Positions 17,615 through 27,229 are shown, counted from the first letter of the stretch. The stretch: 64,000 nt of DNA from Candidatus Thalassarchaeaceae archaeon (GCA_029250605.1 JAQXEZ010000008.1:62001-126000); one strand, 5' to 3'. Numbers and translations are program-made. The notes: generated by a model not told the origin, from the letters alone.

Positions 17615-18384
17615 GTTCAGTTCAAGATGATTTCCTCAGTAATGAGAGGCATTCTGAAGACTTCCGAGAACTCCACTCGATCGCTAGGAAATCTGCATTG
17701 TTGTTTCTAATAATCTGCATTATCTGGTCATTCCTAGCTAATCAAGTAATTTCCCTGTGGATAGGGTCATCCCAATTGCCTGCAGGCCCAAATAATGAGA
17801 ATTTGTCAGTTTTCGGGCCGTTCGATTGGATCCAGATTCGCTGGAGCTTAGTGATGCTATTGTCTATCGTATCGATTCTGCCATTCCTGTCAATAATGAC
17901 TTACAACTTCGCTAAACCAGGACTTTACCCCAGAGAGAGGAATTGGCTAACTGCAGTCCTGATATTGGCTACGACTGTAGTCCCAGTAGCCATATTGCTC
18001 ATTTGGGTATTCGGACTCCCTGCACTTTATGACATTTCCATATCACATGGGAAACCCGAGGATGCACTTGTCAGATATGATGCTGCATCTGTATTCTCCC
18101 TTGGTTTAGGTGCAACCTGGGTTCTAGTTGTTTGGTCTGTCACGACTGTAACCCTCGCGCTGTCCCGGATCTTCGGAATGGTATATTCTGGGAAAACTAG
18201 GTTTAGGAATAGGATGCTAGCAATTTCTACTGGAGTAATCATTCTGACCCTCCCTGTTGAATATGATGGCTTGAAAGTAGTCATCGCCATACTGACTGCA
18301 CTCTCCGCAGAGAAGATATCCCAAACAGCACCTGTAAAAATGGACCTGTTTGAACCATATGCAAATAATGACTCTGCCTACTAA
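17611..18384 (+). CDS. polytopic membrane protein, unknown function
   Basis: The 257-aa product has five hydrophobic segments (about residues 28-50, 71-95, 111-137, 163-190 and 205-238) and no recognisable domain. Its GTG start at 17611 overlaps the stop of the preceding Reeler-like gene (GTGA), which strongly suggests coupled translation and a shared complex or pathway. The sequence after it (18385-18428) is short and non-coding. Confidence 0.7.
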   Translation: MSSVQDDFLSNERHSEDFRELHSIARKSALLFLIICIIWSFLANQVISLWIGSSQLPAGPNNENLSVFGPFDWIQIRWSLVMLLSIVSILPFLSIMTYNFAKPGLYPRERNWLTAVLILATTVVPVAILLIWVFGLPALYDISISHGKPEDALVRYDAASVFSLGLGATWVLVVWSVTTVTLALSRIFGMVYSGKTRFRNRMLAISTGVIILTLPVEYDGLKVVIAILTALSAEKISQTAPVKMDLFEPYANNDSAY

Positions 18385-18428
18385 CAGTTTGGCATTGGTT
18401 TGAAAGGCTGAACTATTGGGCTAAGGCT

Positions 18429-20393
18429 GTGAGCAAACAAGGGTCGGCACAGTTACTCAGAATTGTCCTAGCAGTAGTTTTGCTTGTTTCTTCGGGGCTA
18501 GTCAGCATTTACTCAGATACAGTGAACGACAGCATCGCATCTACTGTTAGCGAAAACCAAGAACATGATGATTATCAGATGGTGGGCCTATCCAATGAAG
18601 AGAAATGGCCAGTACTACGAATCAACTTCCCCGGGAAGGCATTCCCAAATTCACTATTAGGAGAGATTTTCGAAGGAGACCTATCGGCCCAGACATATGT
18701 ATCTCAAATCAGCGGGAGCAAATCACAATTAATTACGACCATAGTGGATGGGGTATGGGAATCCCCATACGATGATACTCACTGGGGAGCAGATTCTGAG
18801 TTAGAGAGAGATTCTGGCAGTGGTTCTGGTGGGGTTAGAGAATTGGCATCACAGGCCATCAAAGGCTTATTGCAGGGGCAAGATCTTTCCAATTGGGATC
18901 TGAATGGAGATTATGTGATTGACCGACTCCTGATCCTACATTCGGGGCAACCTCAAGAGGAAGGCGGTGCATCAAGTACTATCTGGAGTCACTTCTCCCC
19001 ATTCAATGACCCAGTAATCATTGGGGACTACAGATTTGAGCACTACACGATGGCCTCAGTTCATGGTGGTCTCGGAGTCACAGTTCACGAAATGTTGCAC
19101 CAGATGGGTGCAGTTGATCTATATGACGTCCACAGTGAATCTCCCACGAAGACCTGGTATGGACTCGGTGACTGGGACATAATGGCTAGTGGGAATTGGA
19201 TCGGCGATGGTGACATGCCATCTTTGCCATCATCTACTACATTGGATTTAATCGGTGCAACAGAAGCTATCGTTCCCGAAATTCGACTTGATGGAAACTT
19301 CACATTACAACCAATTTCTCTGGGTGGCAAGCCTTTGAAGATTGATATCGCACCAGATGAATTCGTTTGGATTACTTTGAGATCAAATATTGGTTTTGAT
19401 CAAGGTTTGCCTGGCCATGGTATATTGGTTGAGCAACAAGATCTGGCATTCGGAGATTTAGGTTCAAATCTAGTAAACACTGATCCTACTAAGCCTTGGG
19501 TAAAGATCATCGAAGCAGACGGTAACGATGCTTTACTTCGTGGCAGGGATTATGGCTCGTCAGGTGATACTTTCACGGTAGGTGAACGATTTGGCCATAC
19601 GGGACATCAGATCTGGGACAATAGGGGGAGACTAGTTCCATGGACTGTAACTGTAACATCACTATCTGATGAATTGTCAACTATTGAGTATGACTTCGTA
19701 GGGGACCCCAACTCTACAATTTCCTTACCGAGGAATCCTATTGTCTTGCTTCCAAACGGGACTGCGCACGCAGAGGTCAACTCTGACCTCGGTTGCGATC
19801 TAACCATCGATTTACCAGATCCTGCTCCAGTACAATCAACATCTGAGGGATCATACATCATCCAGATTCTGAATCTATCCAGAGAATCATCTCTAGAAGG
19901 CAGAATTTCTGGCGAAATTGGATGCTCAGGCCGTCCAATGACACGCTTCTCACTTGATTGGAGTGTTGTAAACCATAGATTTACCAGTAAGACGTTGGAG
20001 GCTACTGTTCCATGGGATGAATCAGCTACTGTGGATCTGTATCCCGAAGCAATCGGTTCCGGGCCACGTATTTACACAATTACTGTTGATGGACCAGCAG
20101 GTCGAATCTCAGAATCAGTTACTTCTGGAATCTACTATCCCGGTGATCCCATTGTTTTGTCAATTGAGCCAAATGGTCTTCTTGAGCCTAGAATGATAGC
20201 TCGGGGCGAACTCGTGATTGTCGATTCCGATAATATCGAACAAAGAATCCCGATCATTCTTAACTCCGAAGCAGAGTTGCCATTCGCCCCTCTTAATTGG
20301 CTCGCAATACCGTCTAACGCAATATCAACTGTACTAGCACTCTTGGCCCTATCAATAGCAAGTGGTCAAAGAAAACTGCATGATGATGTTTAG
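18429..20393 (+). CDS. secreted M6-like zinc metalloprotease, membrane-anchored
   Basis: A 654-aa surface protein that starts at GTG 18429. Residues about 8-30 form a signal/anchor segment. The catalytic zinc motif HEMLHQMGAVDLYD (HExxH) near residue 220 is followed by GLGDWDIMASGNW, the downstream block typical of the M6 (immune inhibitor A) family. C-terminal beta-sandwich regions and a final hydrophobic segment (WLAIPSNAISTVLALLAL) follow. It probably degrades extracellular protein, fitting a heterotroph that uses marine proteins. It is the third secreted or membrane gene in a row on this strand. Confidence 0.82.
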   Translation: MSKQGSAQLLRIVLAVVLLVSSGLVSIYSDTVNDSIASTVSENQEHDDYQMVGLSNEEKWPVLRINFPGKAFPNSLLGEIFEGDLSAQTYVSQISGSKSQLITTIVDGVWESPYDDTHWGADSELERDSGSGSGGVRELASQAIKGLLQGQDLSNWDLNGDYVIDRLLILHSGQPQEEGGASSTIWSHFSPFNDPVIIGDYRFEHYTMASVHGGLGVTVHEMLHQMGAVDLYDVHSESPTKTWYGLGDWDIMASGNWIGDGDMPSLPSSTTLDLIGATEAIVPEIRLDGNFTLQPISLGGKPLKIDIAPDEFVWITLRSNIGFDQGLPGHGILVEQQDLAFGDLGSNLVNTDPTKPWVKIIEADGNDALLRGRDYGSSGDTFTVGERFGHTGHQIWDNRGRLVPWTVTVTSLSDELSTIEYDFVGDPNSTISLPRNPIVLLPNGTAHAEVNSDLGCDLTIDLPDPAPVQSTSEGSYIIQILNLSRESSLEGRISGEIGCSGRPMTRFSLDWSVVNHRFTSKTLEATVPWDESATVDLYPEAIGSGPRIYTITVDGPAGRISESVTSGIYYPGDPIVLSIEPNGLLEPRMIARGELVIVDSDNIEQRIPIILNSEAELPFAPLNWLAIPSNAISTVLALLALSIASGQRKLHDDV

Positions 20394-20427
20394 AAAAGCC
20401 TCTAAGCCAACTTCCCTAGTTTAACAT

Positions 20428-20948
20428 ATGGACCTCGATACAGCTTCTCAATGGGCCGAAGTTATTGGACTCGTGACCATTCTAGGAGCTGCATTCTACA
20501 GTTGGATACAGATTAGAGAACTCAAAAGGCCTCGAAAAAGTGCCCGACCATTTCTCTTGCTAATCTTTTCCAGTCACAGGACTGGTCGCCCGGTTTAATG
20601 ATGATTTTCAATCAACCGGACGATTTACGAAATATGGCAGAGATGAAGGAATACCATGGTGAAAACTGGAACATGGCGATTACCATTTTCACGACATGGG
20701 AGAGCATTGGTGCGCAGGTTTTCCATGGAAATCTAGACTTCCAGATAGTCTAGGATCTGTTCTCCGGTCCAATTGTTTCGACATTTGAGAAGACCAAACA
20801 CTTGATCTTCCAGATTCGGGAGCATTCAGGAGTTGAAGGTGATTTTGAATGGTTCCAATGGATCGCAGAGAGGATAATTGAATTCAACGAGGGCAAGGAT
20901 ATACCCCCGGCTCACATTGCCCATTCAGAATGGAAACTCCCAAAATAG
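20428..20948 (+). pseudogene. decayed membrane-anchored protein gene (frameshift plus stop)
   Basis: An ATG at 20428 opens a 56-codon frame with an N-terminal hydrophobic helix (AEVIGLVTILGAAFYSWIQI) that ends at TAA 20596-20598. Around 20530-20560 the coding signal moves to the -1 frame, which reads LANLFQSQDWSPGLMMIFNQ and onward to a TAG at 20751-20753. Past that stop the same frame continues (DLFSGPI, GDFEWFQWIAERIIEFNEGK) to TAG 20946-20948. The pieces form one plausible protein of about 170 aa, resembling small membrane-anchored DUF4760-like proteins; that resemblance is from memory. The frame change sits near a run of five A's. Either the gene is dead or two sequence errors are present. 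Confidence 0.75.
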
Positions 20949-20951
20949 CAC

Positions 20952-22013
20952 TCAGATTCTCTTTGGATTGCTCCATCGGGAGTCTGATGGCGGTCTTGAA
21001 ATTTGCAGGTACCTCCATCCATTAGCATCGTTAATTGGGTATAACCAGTGTTTATTGACACCCGAAGCGAGTCTCGAGGACAGGCATGCTTCAGCCCAGT
21101 TTTCGGGACCCTCACTTGATGGTTCGACTACAAGCCATGGCGCATGGGAATCCCCCACATCACCCGAATAGCATCTCCATGTTGTTCCATATTTGAAACC
21201 CGATCTAGTATTCAAGCCCCTCATCCATAAGTCATTGAGAATACTAGCCGCAATTGACATATCACACTCCCCATTATTCAGGATGATCTCTGATTCAATC
21301 GGATCCAGTTGACGGCCACCATGAAGGGGGATGCCAATGGATTCGAGTGGCCATTTCGAAACAGATGGAAAGAAAAATCCATTGCCGTCTATGCTTTTTC
21401 TGTCCATCTCAGATATCTGAGAAACGATATCGACTGTAAGATGCCCCATTTGACCCCTGGGATTGGCTTCACTCAGGCGGTATGTTACTACAGACTGTTC
21501 TTCATCTATTACTAGTACTTCTGGAATTCTGCCCCGTTCCTTAACCTCAACACACCACAAAAGTAGATCTTCCAATATGCTCATTTCCCCATTTATTTTA
21601 TCATTCAAGAGATCCTTTGACTCAAACCACATTATTTCTGATTCCGGCGCACCTCTACTAGGATGGTTATCCGATGACCATCTCATTGCCCATGAACGAC
21701 TACCACCATGCCCCAATGGCTCAAAATTCTCTGAAAGAACTACTTTGTTTCCAGGAACCCTAAGTGCTTCAAGAACTGCTGATTCTAGCAATGTCTTACT
21801 ATTATCCATAATCCTTTGAGTAAGCCACAACGAAAATGCCCCATGGTCCTCCAGTCCTTCGAATTCAACACCCCTGTGCTCTCGGCAGAAGATAACCTCG
21901 GAGTCGGCAAGTAGCAGTCCGGGCCCGTCGGTGAGAATTCCAATTGCTGACTTCTCCCATAGTCTGCTATATGCAGAACCGTCGTATAGCATTCTACTCT
22001 CACGGTACTGCAT
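20952..22013 (-). CDS. endA: tRNA-splicing endonuclease, fused two-repeat (alpha2) type
   Basis: Cuts introns from pre-tRNA at the bulge-helix-bulge. The 353-aa size fits the euryarchaeal form in which two endonuclease repeats are fused. The C-terminal repeat has the active-site blocks: RGLNTRSGFKYGTTWRCYSG (catalytic Tyr in this segment), DSHAPWLV (His) and ASGVNKHWLYPI (Lys). The N-terminal half is the degenerate structural repeat (SRLWEKSAIGILTDG near residue 15). The stop lies only 4 bp from the end of the pseudogene on the other strand. Divergent from the PfkB-type kinase. Confidence 0.88.
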   Translation of the reverse strand: MQYRESRMLYDGSAYSRLWEKSAIGILTDGPGLLLADSEVIFCREHRGVEFEGLEDHGAFSLWLTQRIMDNSKTLLESAVLEALRVPGNKVVLSENFEPLGHGGSRSWAMRWSSDNHPSRGAPESEIMWFESKDLLNDKINGEMSILEDLLLWCVEVKERGRIPEVLVIDEEQSVVTYRLSEANPRGQMGHLTVDIVSQISEMDRKSIDGNGFFFPSVSKWPLESIGIPLHGGRQLDPIESEIILNNGECDMSIAASILNDLWMRGLNTRSGFKYGTTWRCYSGDVGDSHAPWLVVEPSSEGPENWAEACLSSRLASGVNKHWLYPINDANGWRYLQISRPPSDSRWSNPKRI

Positions 22014-22085
22014 CGTTCTTTCGAAGGGGCTAACAATTTAGACGCTATCCCCAAATATCATCTGTCAAACCTTACTCGGGAGTAT

Positions 22086-23138
22086 ATGGCTGATGATTCA
22101 GAAATTCTCCGACAGGAAAGTCTGACAAGACTAAGCTCCTTACTAGAATCAATAGATGGCTCCAAAGTAACCCTAATCGGCGATACAATGCTTGACAGAT
22201 ACCATCACGGATTTGCTAACAATCTAAATTCAACAGCACCCGTTCCAGTGTTGAAGATTCTAGATTCGGATGAGTCTCCTGGTGCGTCTGCGCACATAGC
22301 AATCGGACTAACGTCATTTGGTATGGATGTCTCCTTCCATACTGCAATTGGCGATGATATCGAGTCTAAATCAATAATTTCCACCCTGAAGTCGATGGGC
22401 GTTCGAAGTGAAAATATCATTCAGGTTAAGGATCGGAGTACTCTGACAAAAATTCGATTCTTTGGTAGTAGGGAAAGTCTACTAGATAGAAGCCAGATTC
22501 TGCTCCAGGCCGATAGAGGGCCCCAAGAGCCTCTAGAAAATTCAGTATCTGATTCTCTAATTGAATCTGCTCGCTCCAATATACCTGACAGTTGCGCATT
22601 AGTAATTTCTGACTATGACAAAGGCGTGGTTTCAAACGATGGTGCCCAAACTTTGATCGCAACCGCCAATGAAAAAGCAATCCCAGTAATTGTTGACCCA
22701 AAATTGACCGGGTTGGAAAAGAGCAGGGGGGCAACAGTAGTGATTTTCGAGAAAAGGGGCATGTCTCTGTTGTCCAGAAGGATCGGTTTGAATGATGACG
22801 ATGCAGCAAAACGGCTTTTGGAGGAGTATTCTTGGGATGGAATTCTAGTCTTGGGTGGAATTCATGGGATTCATCTACATCAGAAAGATCACGATAGCAT
22901 ATTTATGCCATGCATGGCTCAAACAGCAGATCAACAGATTGGGATGCATGATGCTGCAGCTACATCACTAGCAGCAGCATTAGGCTCCGGATTGAATCTT
23001 TACGATGCTGCCTTACTCGCATCTGCTGCTTGTGACTGCGTTCTCTCAGCTAGCACCGGTCGTGACTACATCGATAGCGCTACTCTTGGTTTGTGGTTGG
23101 ACGAATTAGCTTGGCAGATGCGAATCTCTGACCGATAG
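22086..23138 (+). CDS. PfkB/RfaE1-like sugar kinase with an altered active-site motif
   Basis: The 350-aa protein follows the ribokinase fold. The opening GDTMLDRYHHG and TAPVPVLKI are close to the N-terminal kinase domain of HldE/RfaE (heptose-7-phosphate kinase). SPGASAHIAIGLTSFG corresponds to the usual GGAANVA segment, and IVDPKLTGLEKSRGAT is also HldE-like. The PfkB catalytic GAGD motif reads GMHD here (in IGMHDAAATSLAAAL): the aspartate is kept, the glycines of the anion hole are not. Substrate unknown; activity may be changed or lost. About 70 bp separates it from the divergent endA. Confidence 0.75.
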   Translation: MADDSEILRQESLTRLSSLLESIDGSKVTLIGDTMLDRYHHGFANNLNSTAPVPVLKILDSDESPGASAHIAIGLTSFGMDVSFHTAIGDDIESKSIISTLKSMGVRSENIIQVKDRSTLTKIRFFGSRESLLDRSQILLQADRGPQEPLENSVSDSLIESARSNIPDSCALVISDYDKGVVSNDGAQTLIATANEKAIPVIVDPKLTGLEKSRGATVVIFEKRGMSLLSRRIGLNDDDAAKRLLEEYSWDGILVLGGIHGIHLHQKDHDSIFMPCMAQTADQQIGMHDAAATSLAAALGSGLNLYDAALLASAACDCVLSASTGRDYIDSATLGLWLDELAWQMRISDR

Positions 23139-23184
23139 AGCAGTTGCCCATGGCATTGAATAGTGTTGGTCCAGCGCGATAATC

Positions 23185-24714
23185 GTGTTCACCTCTACTA
23201 CTCGTGACCGCTTGTCAACCATCATTGTATCATTATTGGTAGTGACTATCTCGCAATCATCATCTTTTGCAGAGGATACGGAGAGTGAATATCCTACTCA
23301 AATTACACTTGATATTTCTGATGGGTCCTATATCTACGAAATGTCAGATAGCTCTAGTACAATAATATCCGGCGCAATTGCAGATGAGAGTGCCCCGCAT
23401 TCTGCGACATGGGAATTATTGGATTCGTTTAGCACAAGGCAATATGTCGATTTCACAGATAATCTAGAATTTGAATCTGAAACTGACTCATGGAAAGTAT
23501 GGTCATTTAGCATTGAAATCAATCCTATTATTGTCGGTCCGTGTGCGTGTACGATTGTCGTTACAACAATCGATGACTCCGGATATATGCATACAAAATT
23601 ACTGTCGATTTTCATTTCCCCTAATACGCACCAATTACCACCGACTATACATATTTACGAGGATTCTACGGAAAAACGGTATAGCCAACGGTACATAGTA
23701 AATGCACATTCTTGGACAGTTGACCTCGCAGAGCCTATATTCGAATACACCTTTATGAACTCCACAAACGTGAAATGTTCAGATGTAGAAAGCCAGAACA
23801 TTTCGGATTTGCCAGACGATCTAATACGGCTTAATTCGTCTCAGCTATCATTTGGAGTAAATGAAGATGGCAATCATGGGGGGCCATTCTCTTTTGAGAT
23901 CGACTTGACCCATTACCCTGATGGTTGGTATGACTTTGTAATATATGCGACCAATCCGTTAAATCAGGAATTCGCATTTGACTGTGCCAGTATAAGGGTC
24001 GACAACAACCCTCCAGTAGCACTTATCGAAGGTCCGAGCACTATACTGGAAGGAATTGCAGCGGTGGTGATAGACGGGTCTTCATCGTATGATTTGAATT
24101 GGGGAATCCAAGGTCTAACTTACATTTGGTCTGTAATTGAAGTTGGAGGGGGCTATGTATCTAGTGCGATATTTGTCGTGGGCACGGATGAGAGGAGCAT
24201 CTCCATCTATCCCACTGAATCGGGAACCTACGTGGTCAATTTGGCCGTCTCGGATCAAGCAGGAAATATAGGTAGAAATTCACAAATTATAGAAATTCAG
24301 AATATTGCTCCAATTGTCAGACTGACAATTGACGGAATACCAATTTCGAGCAATGATGAATTCATACTCCAGAAAGGGTCCACGGTTCATTTCGATGCAT
24401 CGGGCTCTACTGATACCTCAAATGATGCACTCAATTTACGTTATGTCTGGCGAGTCAATAACATCCCTACTTACGAAGGCGAGTCAAGAGAGTTTATTTG
24501 GCCAGATGGGATTGAAGGTGAATTCATTTTAACCATCGAAGTGATTGATGATGACTCCGAGTCTTCGCAAATATCGATCTTAGTCAAAGATGGGTCTGTC
24601 GATTCACCAATGTCAATATCGATAGTTATACTTATTCTCTCTACACTATTCTTTTCATATTCTATTGTAAATATGCGGAAACAGGATAACGAGTCTGACA
24701 TACCAAAATGGTAA
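23185..24714 (+). CDS. secreted PKD-domain surface protein with C-terminal membrane anchor
   Basis: A 509-aa protein that starts at GTG 23185. A signal peptide (to about residue 29) is followed by beta-sandwich regions. Two PKD-like repeats are visible: one around VALIEGPSTILEGIAA ... YDLNWGIQGLTYIWSV ... GTYVVNLAVSDQAGN, and a second around VHFDASGSTDTS ... LRYVWRVNN ... FILTIEVIDDDSES. One membrane helix (SMSISIVILILSTLFFSYSIV) lies near the C terminus. PKD domains mediate adhesion or substrate binding on archaeal and bacterial surfaces. AT-rich compared with genes near 55 kb. Confidence 0.8.
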   Translation: MFTSTTRDRLSTIIVSLLVVTISQSSSFAEDTESEYPTQITLDISDGSYIYEMSDSSSTIISGAIADESAPHSATWELLDSFSTRQYVDFTDNLEFESETDSWKVWSFSIEINPIIVGPCACTIVVTTIDDSGYMHTKLLSIFISPNTHQLPPTIHIYEDSTEKRYSQRYIVNAHSWTVDLAEPIFEYTFMNSTNVKCSDVESQNISDLPDDLIRLNSSQLSFGVNEDGNHGGPFSFEIDLTHYPDGWYDFVIYATNPLNQEFAFDCASIRVDNNPPVALIEGPSTILEGIAAVVIDGSSSYDLNWGIQGLTYIWSVIEVGGGYVSSAIFVVGTDERSISIYPTESGTYVVNLAVSDQAGNIGRNSQIIEIQNIAPIVRLTIDGIPISSNDEFILQKGSTVHFDASGSTDTSNDALNLRYVWRVNNIPTYEGESREFIWPDGIEGEFILTIEVIDDDSESSQISILVKDGSVDSPMSISIVILILSTLFFSYSIVNMRKQDNESDIPKW

Positions 24715-24735
24715 CAAGTCTGAGATACCAAAATG
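24692..24735 (+). repeat. short direct repeat, 19-nt units with period 25
   Basis: AGTCTGACATACCAAAATG at 24692-24710 recurs as AGTCTGAGATACCAAAATG at 24717-24735 with one mismatch. The first copy encodes the last residues of the PKD protein and the second lies just after its stop. This looks like a recent local duplication. Confidence 0.85.
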
Positions 24736-24777
24736 CCCCAGTAGAAAGACCAAAAGGCAGAATCATGAGGGGTACAT

Positions 24778-26079
24778 ATGGATCTGCCTTTCGATACATC
24801 AGAGTATACGAATAGACAGGAAAGGCTGTTTGCCCAATTGCCTGAATCTAGCATACTTATCATTCCCACAAACGATAGGAAAATTCGCTCCAATGACGTA
24901 GTATACCCGTTCAGGCCAAACTCGTACATGCTGTATTTGTGCGGCTGGAAGGAAGATGAGGGGGTTTTCGTTGCACACAACCAAAGTGGAAACATAGAGT
25001 CCATTCTCTTCGTCCCTCCCCGAGATACAAAAAAGGAAATCTGGGAAGGAATCCGTATCGGAGTCGATGGCGCTAAATCGTGGCCAGCCTCGAATGCATC
25101 ATCTATAGAGAATTTTGAATCAGAGATTTTGAAAATGATTGGTCAATTTGATAACGTTTTCACGATTTTGGGCGTCTCTAATTCAATTGATAATATCGCC
25201 AAAGAGATAGAGGGAATTAAGGATCCCAGGCCGATCATTGACCCTATGCGAAGAGTCAAGTCCAGTAGAGAGATTCAGTATATGCGGGAAGCCGCAGAAA
25301 TTGGATCTCAAGCCCACAAATTCGCCATGGCAAATGCAACCCCCGAAATAGGTGAATGGGAAATCCAGTCTTCTGTCGAAGGGCATTTCATGAATTGCAA
25401 GAGTCGATGGAGCTACCCTTCAATTGTAGGAGGGGGTGAAAACGGTACCATTTTGCATTATAATACAAATCAATCTGTTGTAAAAGACGGCGACCTAGTT
25501 CTGGTTGATGCAGGTTGTGAAGTACAGGGGTACGCATCGGATATCACTAGGACATGGCCAGTTAATGGTAAGTTTACAGAACCTCAGAGAGAGATTTACG
25601 AATTAGTACTCAAAGCCGAACTTGCAGGTATTGAAGCATGTCAAAATGAATCTTCATGGGTTTCCATACACACTGCGACATCCGAAATTCTTGCCGCAGG
25701 ACTCATCGAACTTGGTATACTGGATTGCACACTCGAGGAAGCAATAGGCGATCCAGTTGAATTCAATGGACCATATAGGAACTTCTTCATGCATGGAACT
25801 GGACATTTTTTGGGTCTAGATGTTCATGATGTTGGAGGAGGTAGGCAAGGAGATGATGACAAAGGACCCATATTGGAGCCAGGAATGATTCTAACTGTCG
25901 AACCAGGGCTTTACTTTAGCAGTTGGAGAACAGATATTATAATTCCCGAAAGATACTCAGGAATAGGTATTCGAATAGAAGATGACATCCTCATTACTGA
26001 CGAAGGCCCAGTTGTACTATCCTCATCATGCCCTAAGGAGATTAGCGAAATAGAGGACATTGTCGGATCGGGAATTTAG
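24778..26079 (+). CDS. pepP: Xaa-Pro aminopeptidase (M24B family)
   Basis: Removes the N-terminal residue from peptides with proline second. The 433-aa protein has an N-terminal aminopeptidase-P domain (PFRPNSYMLYLCGW, about residues 42-55) and a C-terminal pitta-bread catalytic domain. The dinuclear metal ligands are visible: both Asp in LVDAGCEVQGYASDITRTWP, His in MHGTGHFLGLDVHD, Glu in TVEPGLYF and Glu in GIRIEDDILIT. It is followed 1 bp later by the mqnC start, so the two are probably one transcript. Confidence 0.93.
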   Translation: MDLPFDTSEYTNRQERLFAQLPESSILIIPTNDRKIRSNDVVYPFRPNSYMLYLCGWKEDEGVFVAHNQSGNIESILFVPPRDTKKEIWEGIRIGVDGAKSWPASNASSIENFESEILKMIGQFDNVFTILGVSNSIDNIAKEIEGIKDPRPIIDPMRRVKSSREIQYMREAAEIGSQAHKFAMANATPEIGEWEIQSSVEGHFMNCKSRWSYPSIVGGGENGTILHYNTNQSVVKDGDLVLVDAGCEVQGYASDITRTWPVNGKFTEPQREIYELVLKAELAGIEACQNESSWVSIHTATSEILAAGLIELGILDCTLEEAIGDPVEFNGPYRNFFMHGTGHFLGLDVHDVGGGRQGDDDKGPILEPGMILTVEPGLYFSSWRTDIIIPERYSGIGIRIEDDILITDEGPVVLSSSCPKEISEIEDIVGSGI

Positions 26080-26080
26080 T

Positions 26081-27229
26081 ATGGAAAATTGGCGATCCAT
26101 TCTAGAAGGGCAACTGCAAAATTTCCCTCCCGAACTGTCAGTAGAAGACGCGGCGGAGATATATTCCAACGCGCCACTGAATGATCTAATGTTCGTAGCA
26201 ATGGAGAGAAGGAGAACCCAGGTTCCTGGAAAGCTCGTAACATACATGATCGATAGGAACATCAATTACACTAATGTCTGTACAATTAACTGCCATTTTT
26301 GTTCATTCTACAGAACCCCGGGCCACAAAGAAAGCTATACGCAGAATGTAGACCAGATTAGCGAACGAATTGTTGAGCTGGAACGTCTAGGTGGTTGCAG
26401 GATTCTGATGCAGGGCGGGGTGAACCCATCATTACCAATTGAATGGTATACTGAACTTCTGGAAGAGTTGTCAAAAAGGCACCCCGGCATCTCACTCGAT
26501 TGCTTCTCACCAATAGAGATTGAGGGCATCGCGGAGGTTTCAGGGCTGTCGACGATTGAAGTACTTTCCAGATTCCGTGACTCAGGATTACATGGACTTC
26601 CTGGAGGTGGGGCTGAGATGTTGGTAGACAGTGTGAGGCATGGTATCTCTCCGCGAAAAGGATCTGCTGAGAACTGGCTCAGAGTAATGAGTGAGGCCCA
26701 GTCATTAGGCCTGATTACTTCTGCGACCAATGTATTCGGATTTGGCGAGAGTCATTCCGAACGAGTAGAGCACATGGCTAGAATCCGATCATTACAGGGC
26801 GAGGCTGCTTTATCGGGCAATCCTGGATTCACTTCATTCGTTTCATGGCCAGTAATGTTGGAGAATAACGCATTCGGCAAGATCGGCCTACGTAGGAACT
26901 CAAGTGGCCTTGGTGCTAGTGCCGTGGAATACCTGCGACATGTAGCAGTATCGAGGATTTTCCTCCATAATGTGGACCATATCCAGGCGTCATGGCCAAC
27001 CATGGGTCTTGAGGTCGCTCAGATAGCATTGTCAGGAGGTGCCGATGACATAGGATCTACCATGATGGAGGAAAATGTCGTTTCTGCTTCGGGTACTAAA
27101 AAGACCATGGCATCTGTAGCCGAGTTGAAGGAAACAATTCTGCAAAGCGGATTTGTACCCGCACTAAGGGACTCTGAGTATAATATTTTGGAAGTTACTG
27201 AAGTCGAACTTAATCCACTACAAGTCTGA
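26081..27229 (+). CDS. mqnC: cyclic dehypoxanthinyl futalosine synthase MqnC (radical SAM)
   Basis: Radical SAM enzyme of the futalosine route to menaquinone. From ATG 26081 the product has 382 aa. The cluster motif CTINCHFCSFYR (CxxxCxxC) lies in the NYTNVC context shared by MqnC, MqnE and CofH. The later GADDIGSTMMEENVVSASGT and the SGFVPALRDSEYNILE ending favour MqnC over the F420 enzyme CofH. Follows pepP closely. No other mqn gene is in the window. The family assignment is strong; the exact paralogue rests on remembered motif patterns. Confidence 0.78.
   Translation: MENWRSILEGQLQNFPPELSVEDAAEIYSNAPLNDLMFVAMERRRTQVPGKLVTYMIDRNINYTNVCTINCHFCSFYRTPGHKESYTQNVDQISERIVELERLGGCRILMQGGVNPSLPIEWYTELLEELSKRHPGISLDCFSPIEIEGIAEVSGLSTIEVLSRFRDSGLHGLPGGGAEMLVDSVRHGISPRKGSAENWLRVMSEAQSLGLITSATNVFGFGESHSERVEHMARIRSLQGEAALSGNPGFTSFVSWPVMLENNAFGKIGLRRNSSGLGASAVEYLRHVAVSRIFLHNVDHIQASWPTMGLEVAQIALSGGADDIGSTMMEENVVSASGTKKTMASVAELKETILQSGFVPALRDSEYNILEVTEVELNPLQV

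Noticed and set aside
20521..20560. Programmed -1 frameshift at the A-run near 20535
   Set aside because: The heptamer is A-AAA-AGT, not a proper X-XXY-YYZ site, and a second in-frame TAG at 20751 would still stop translation. Decay or sequence error is simpler.
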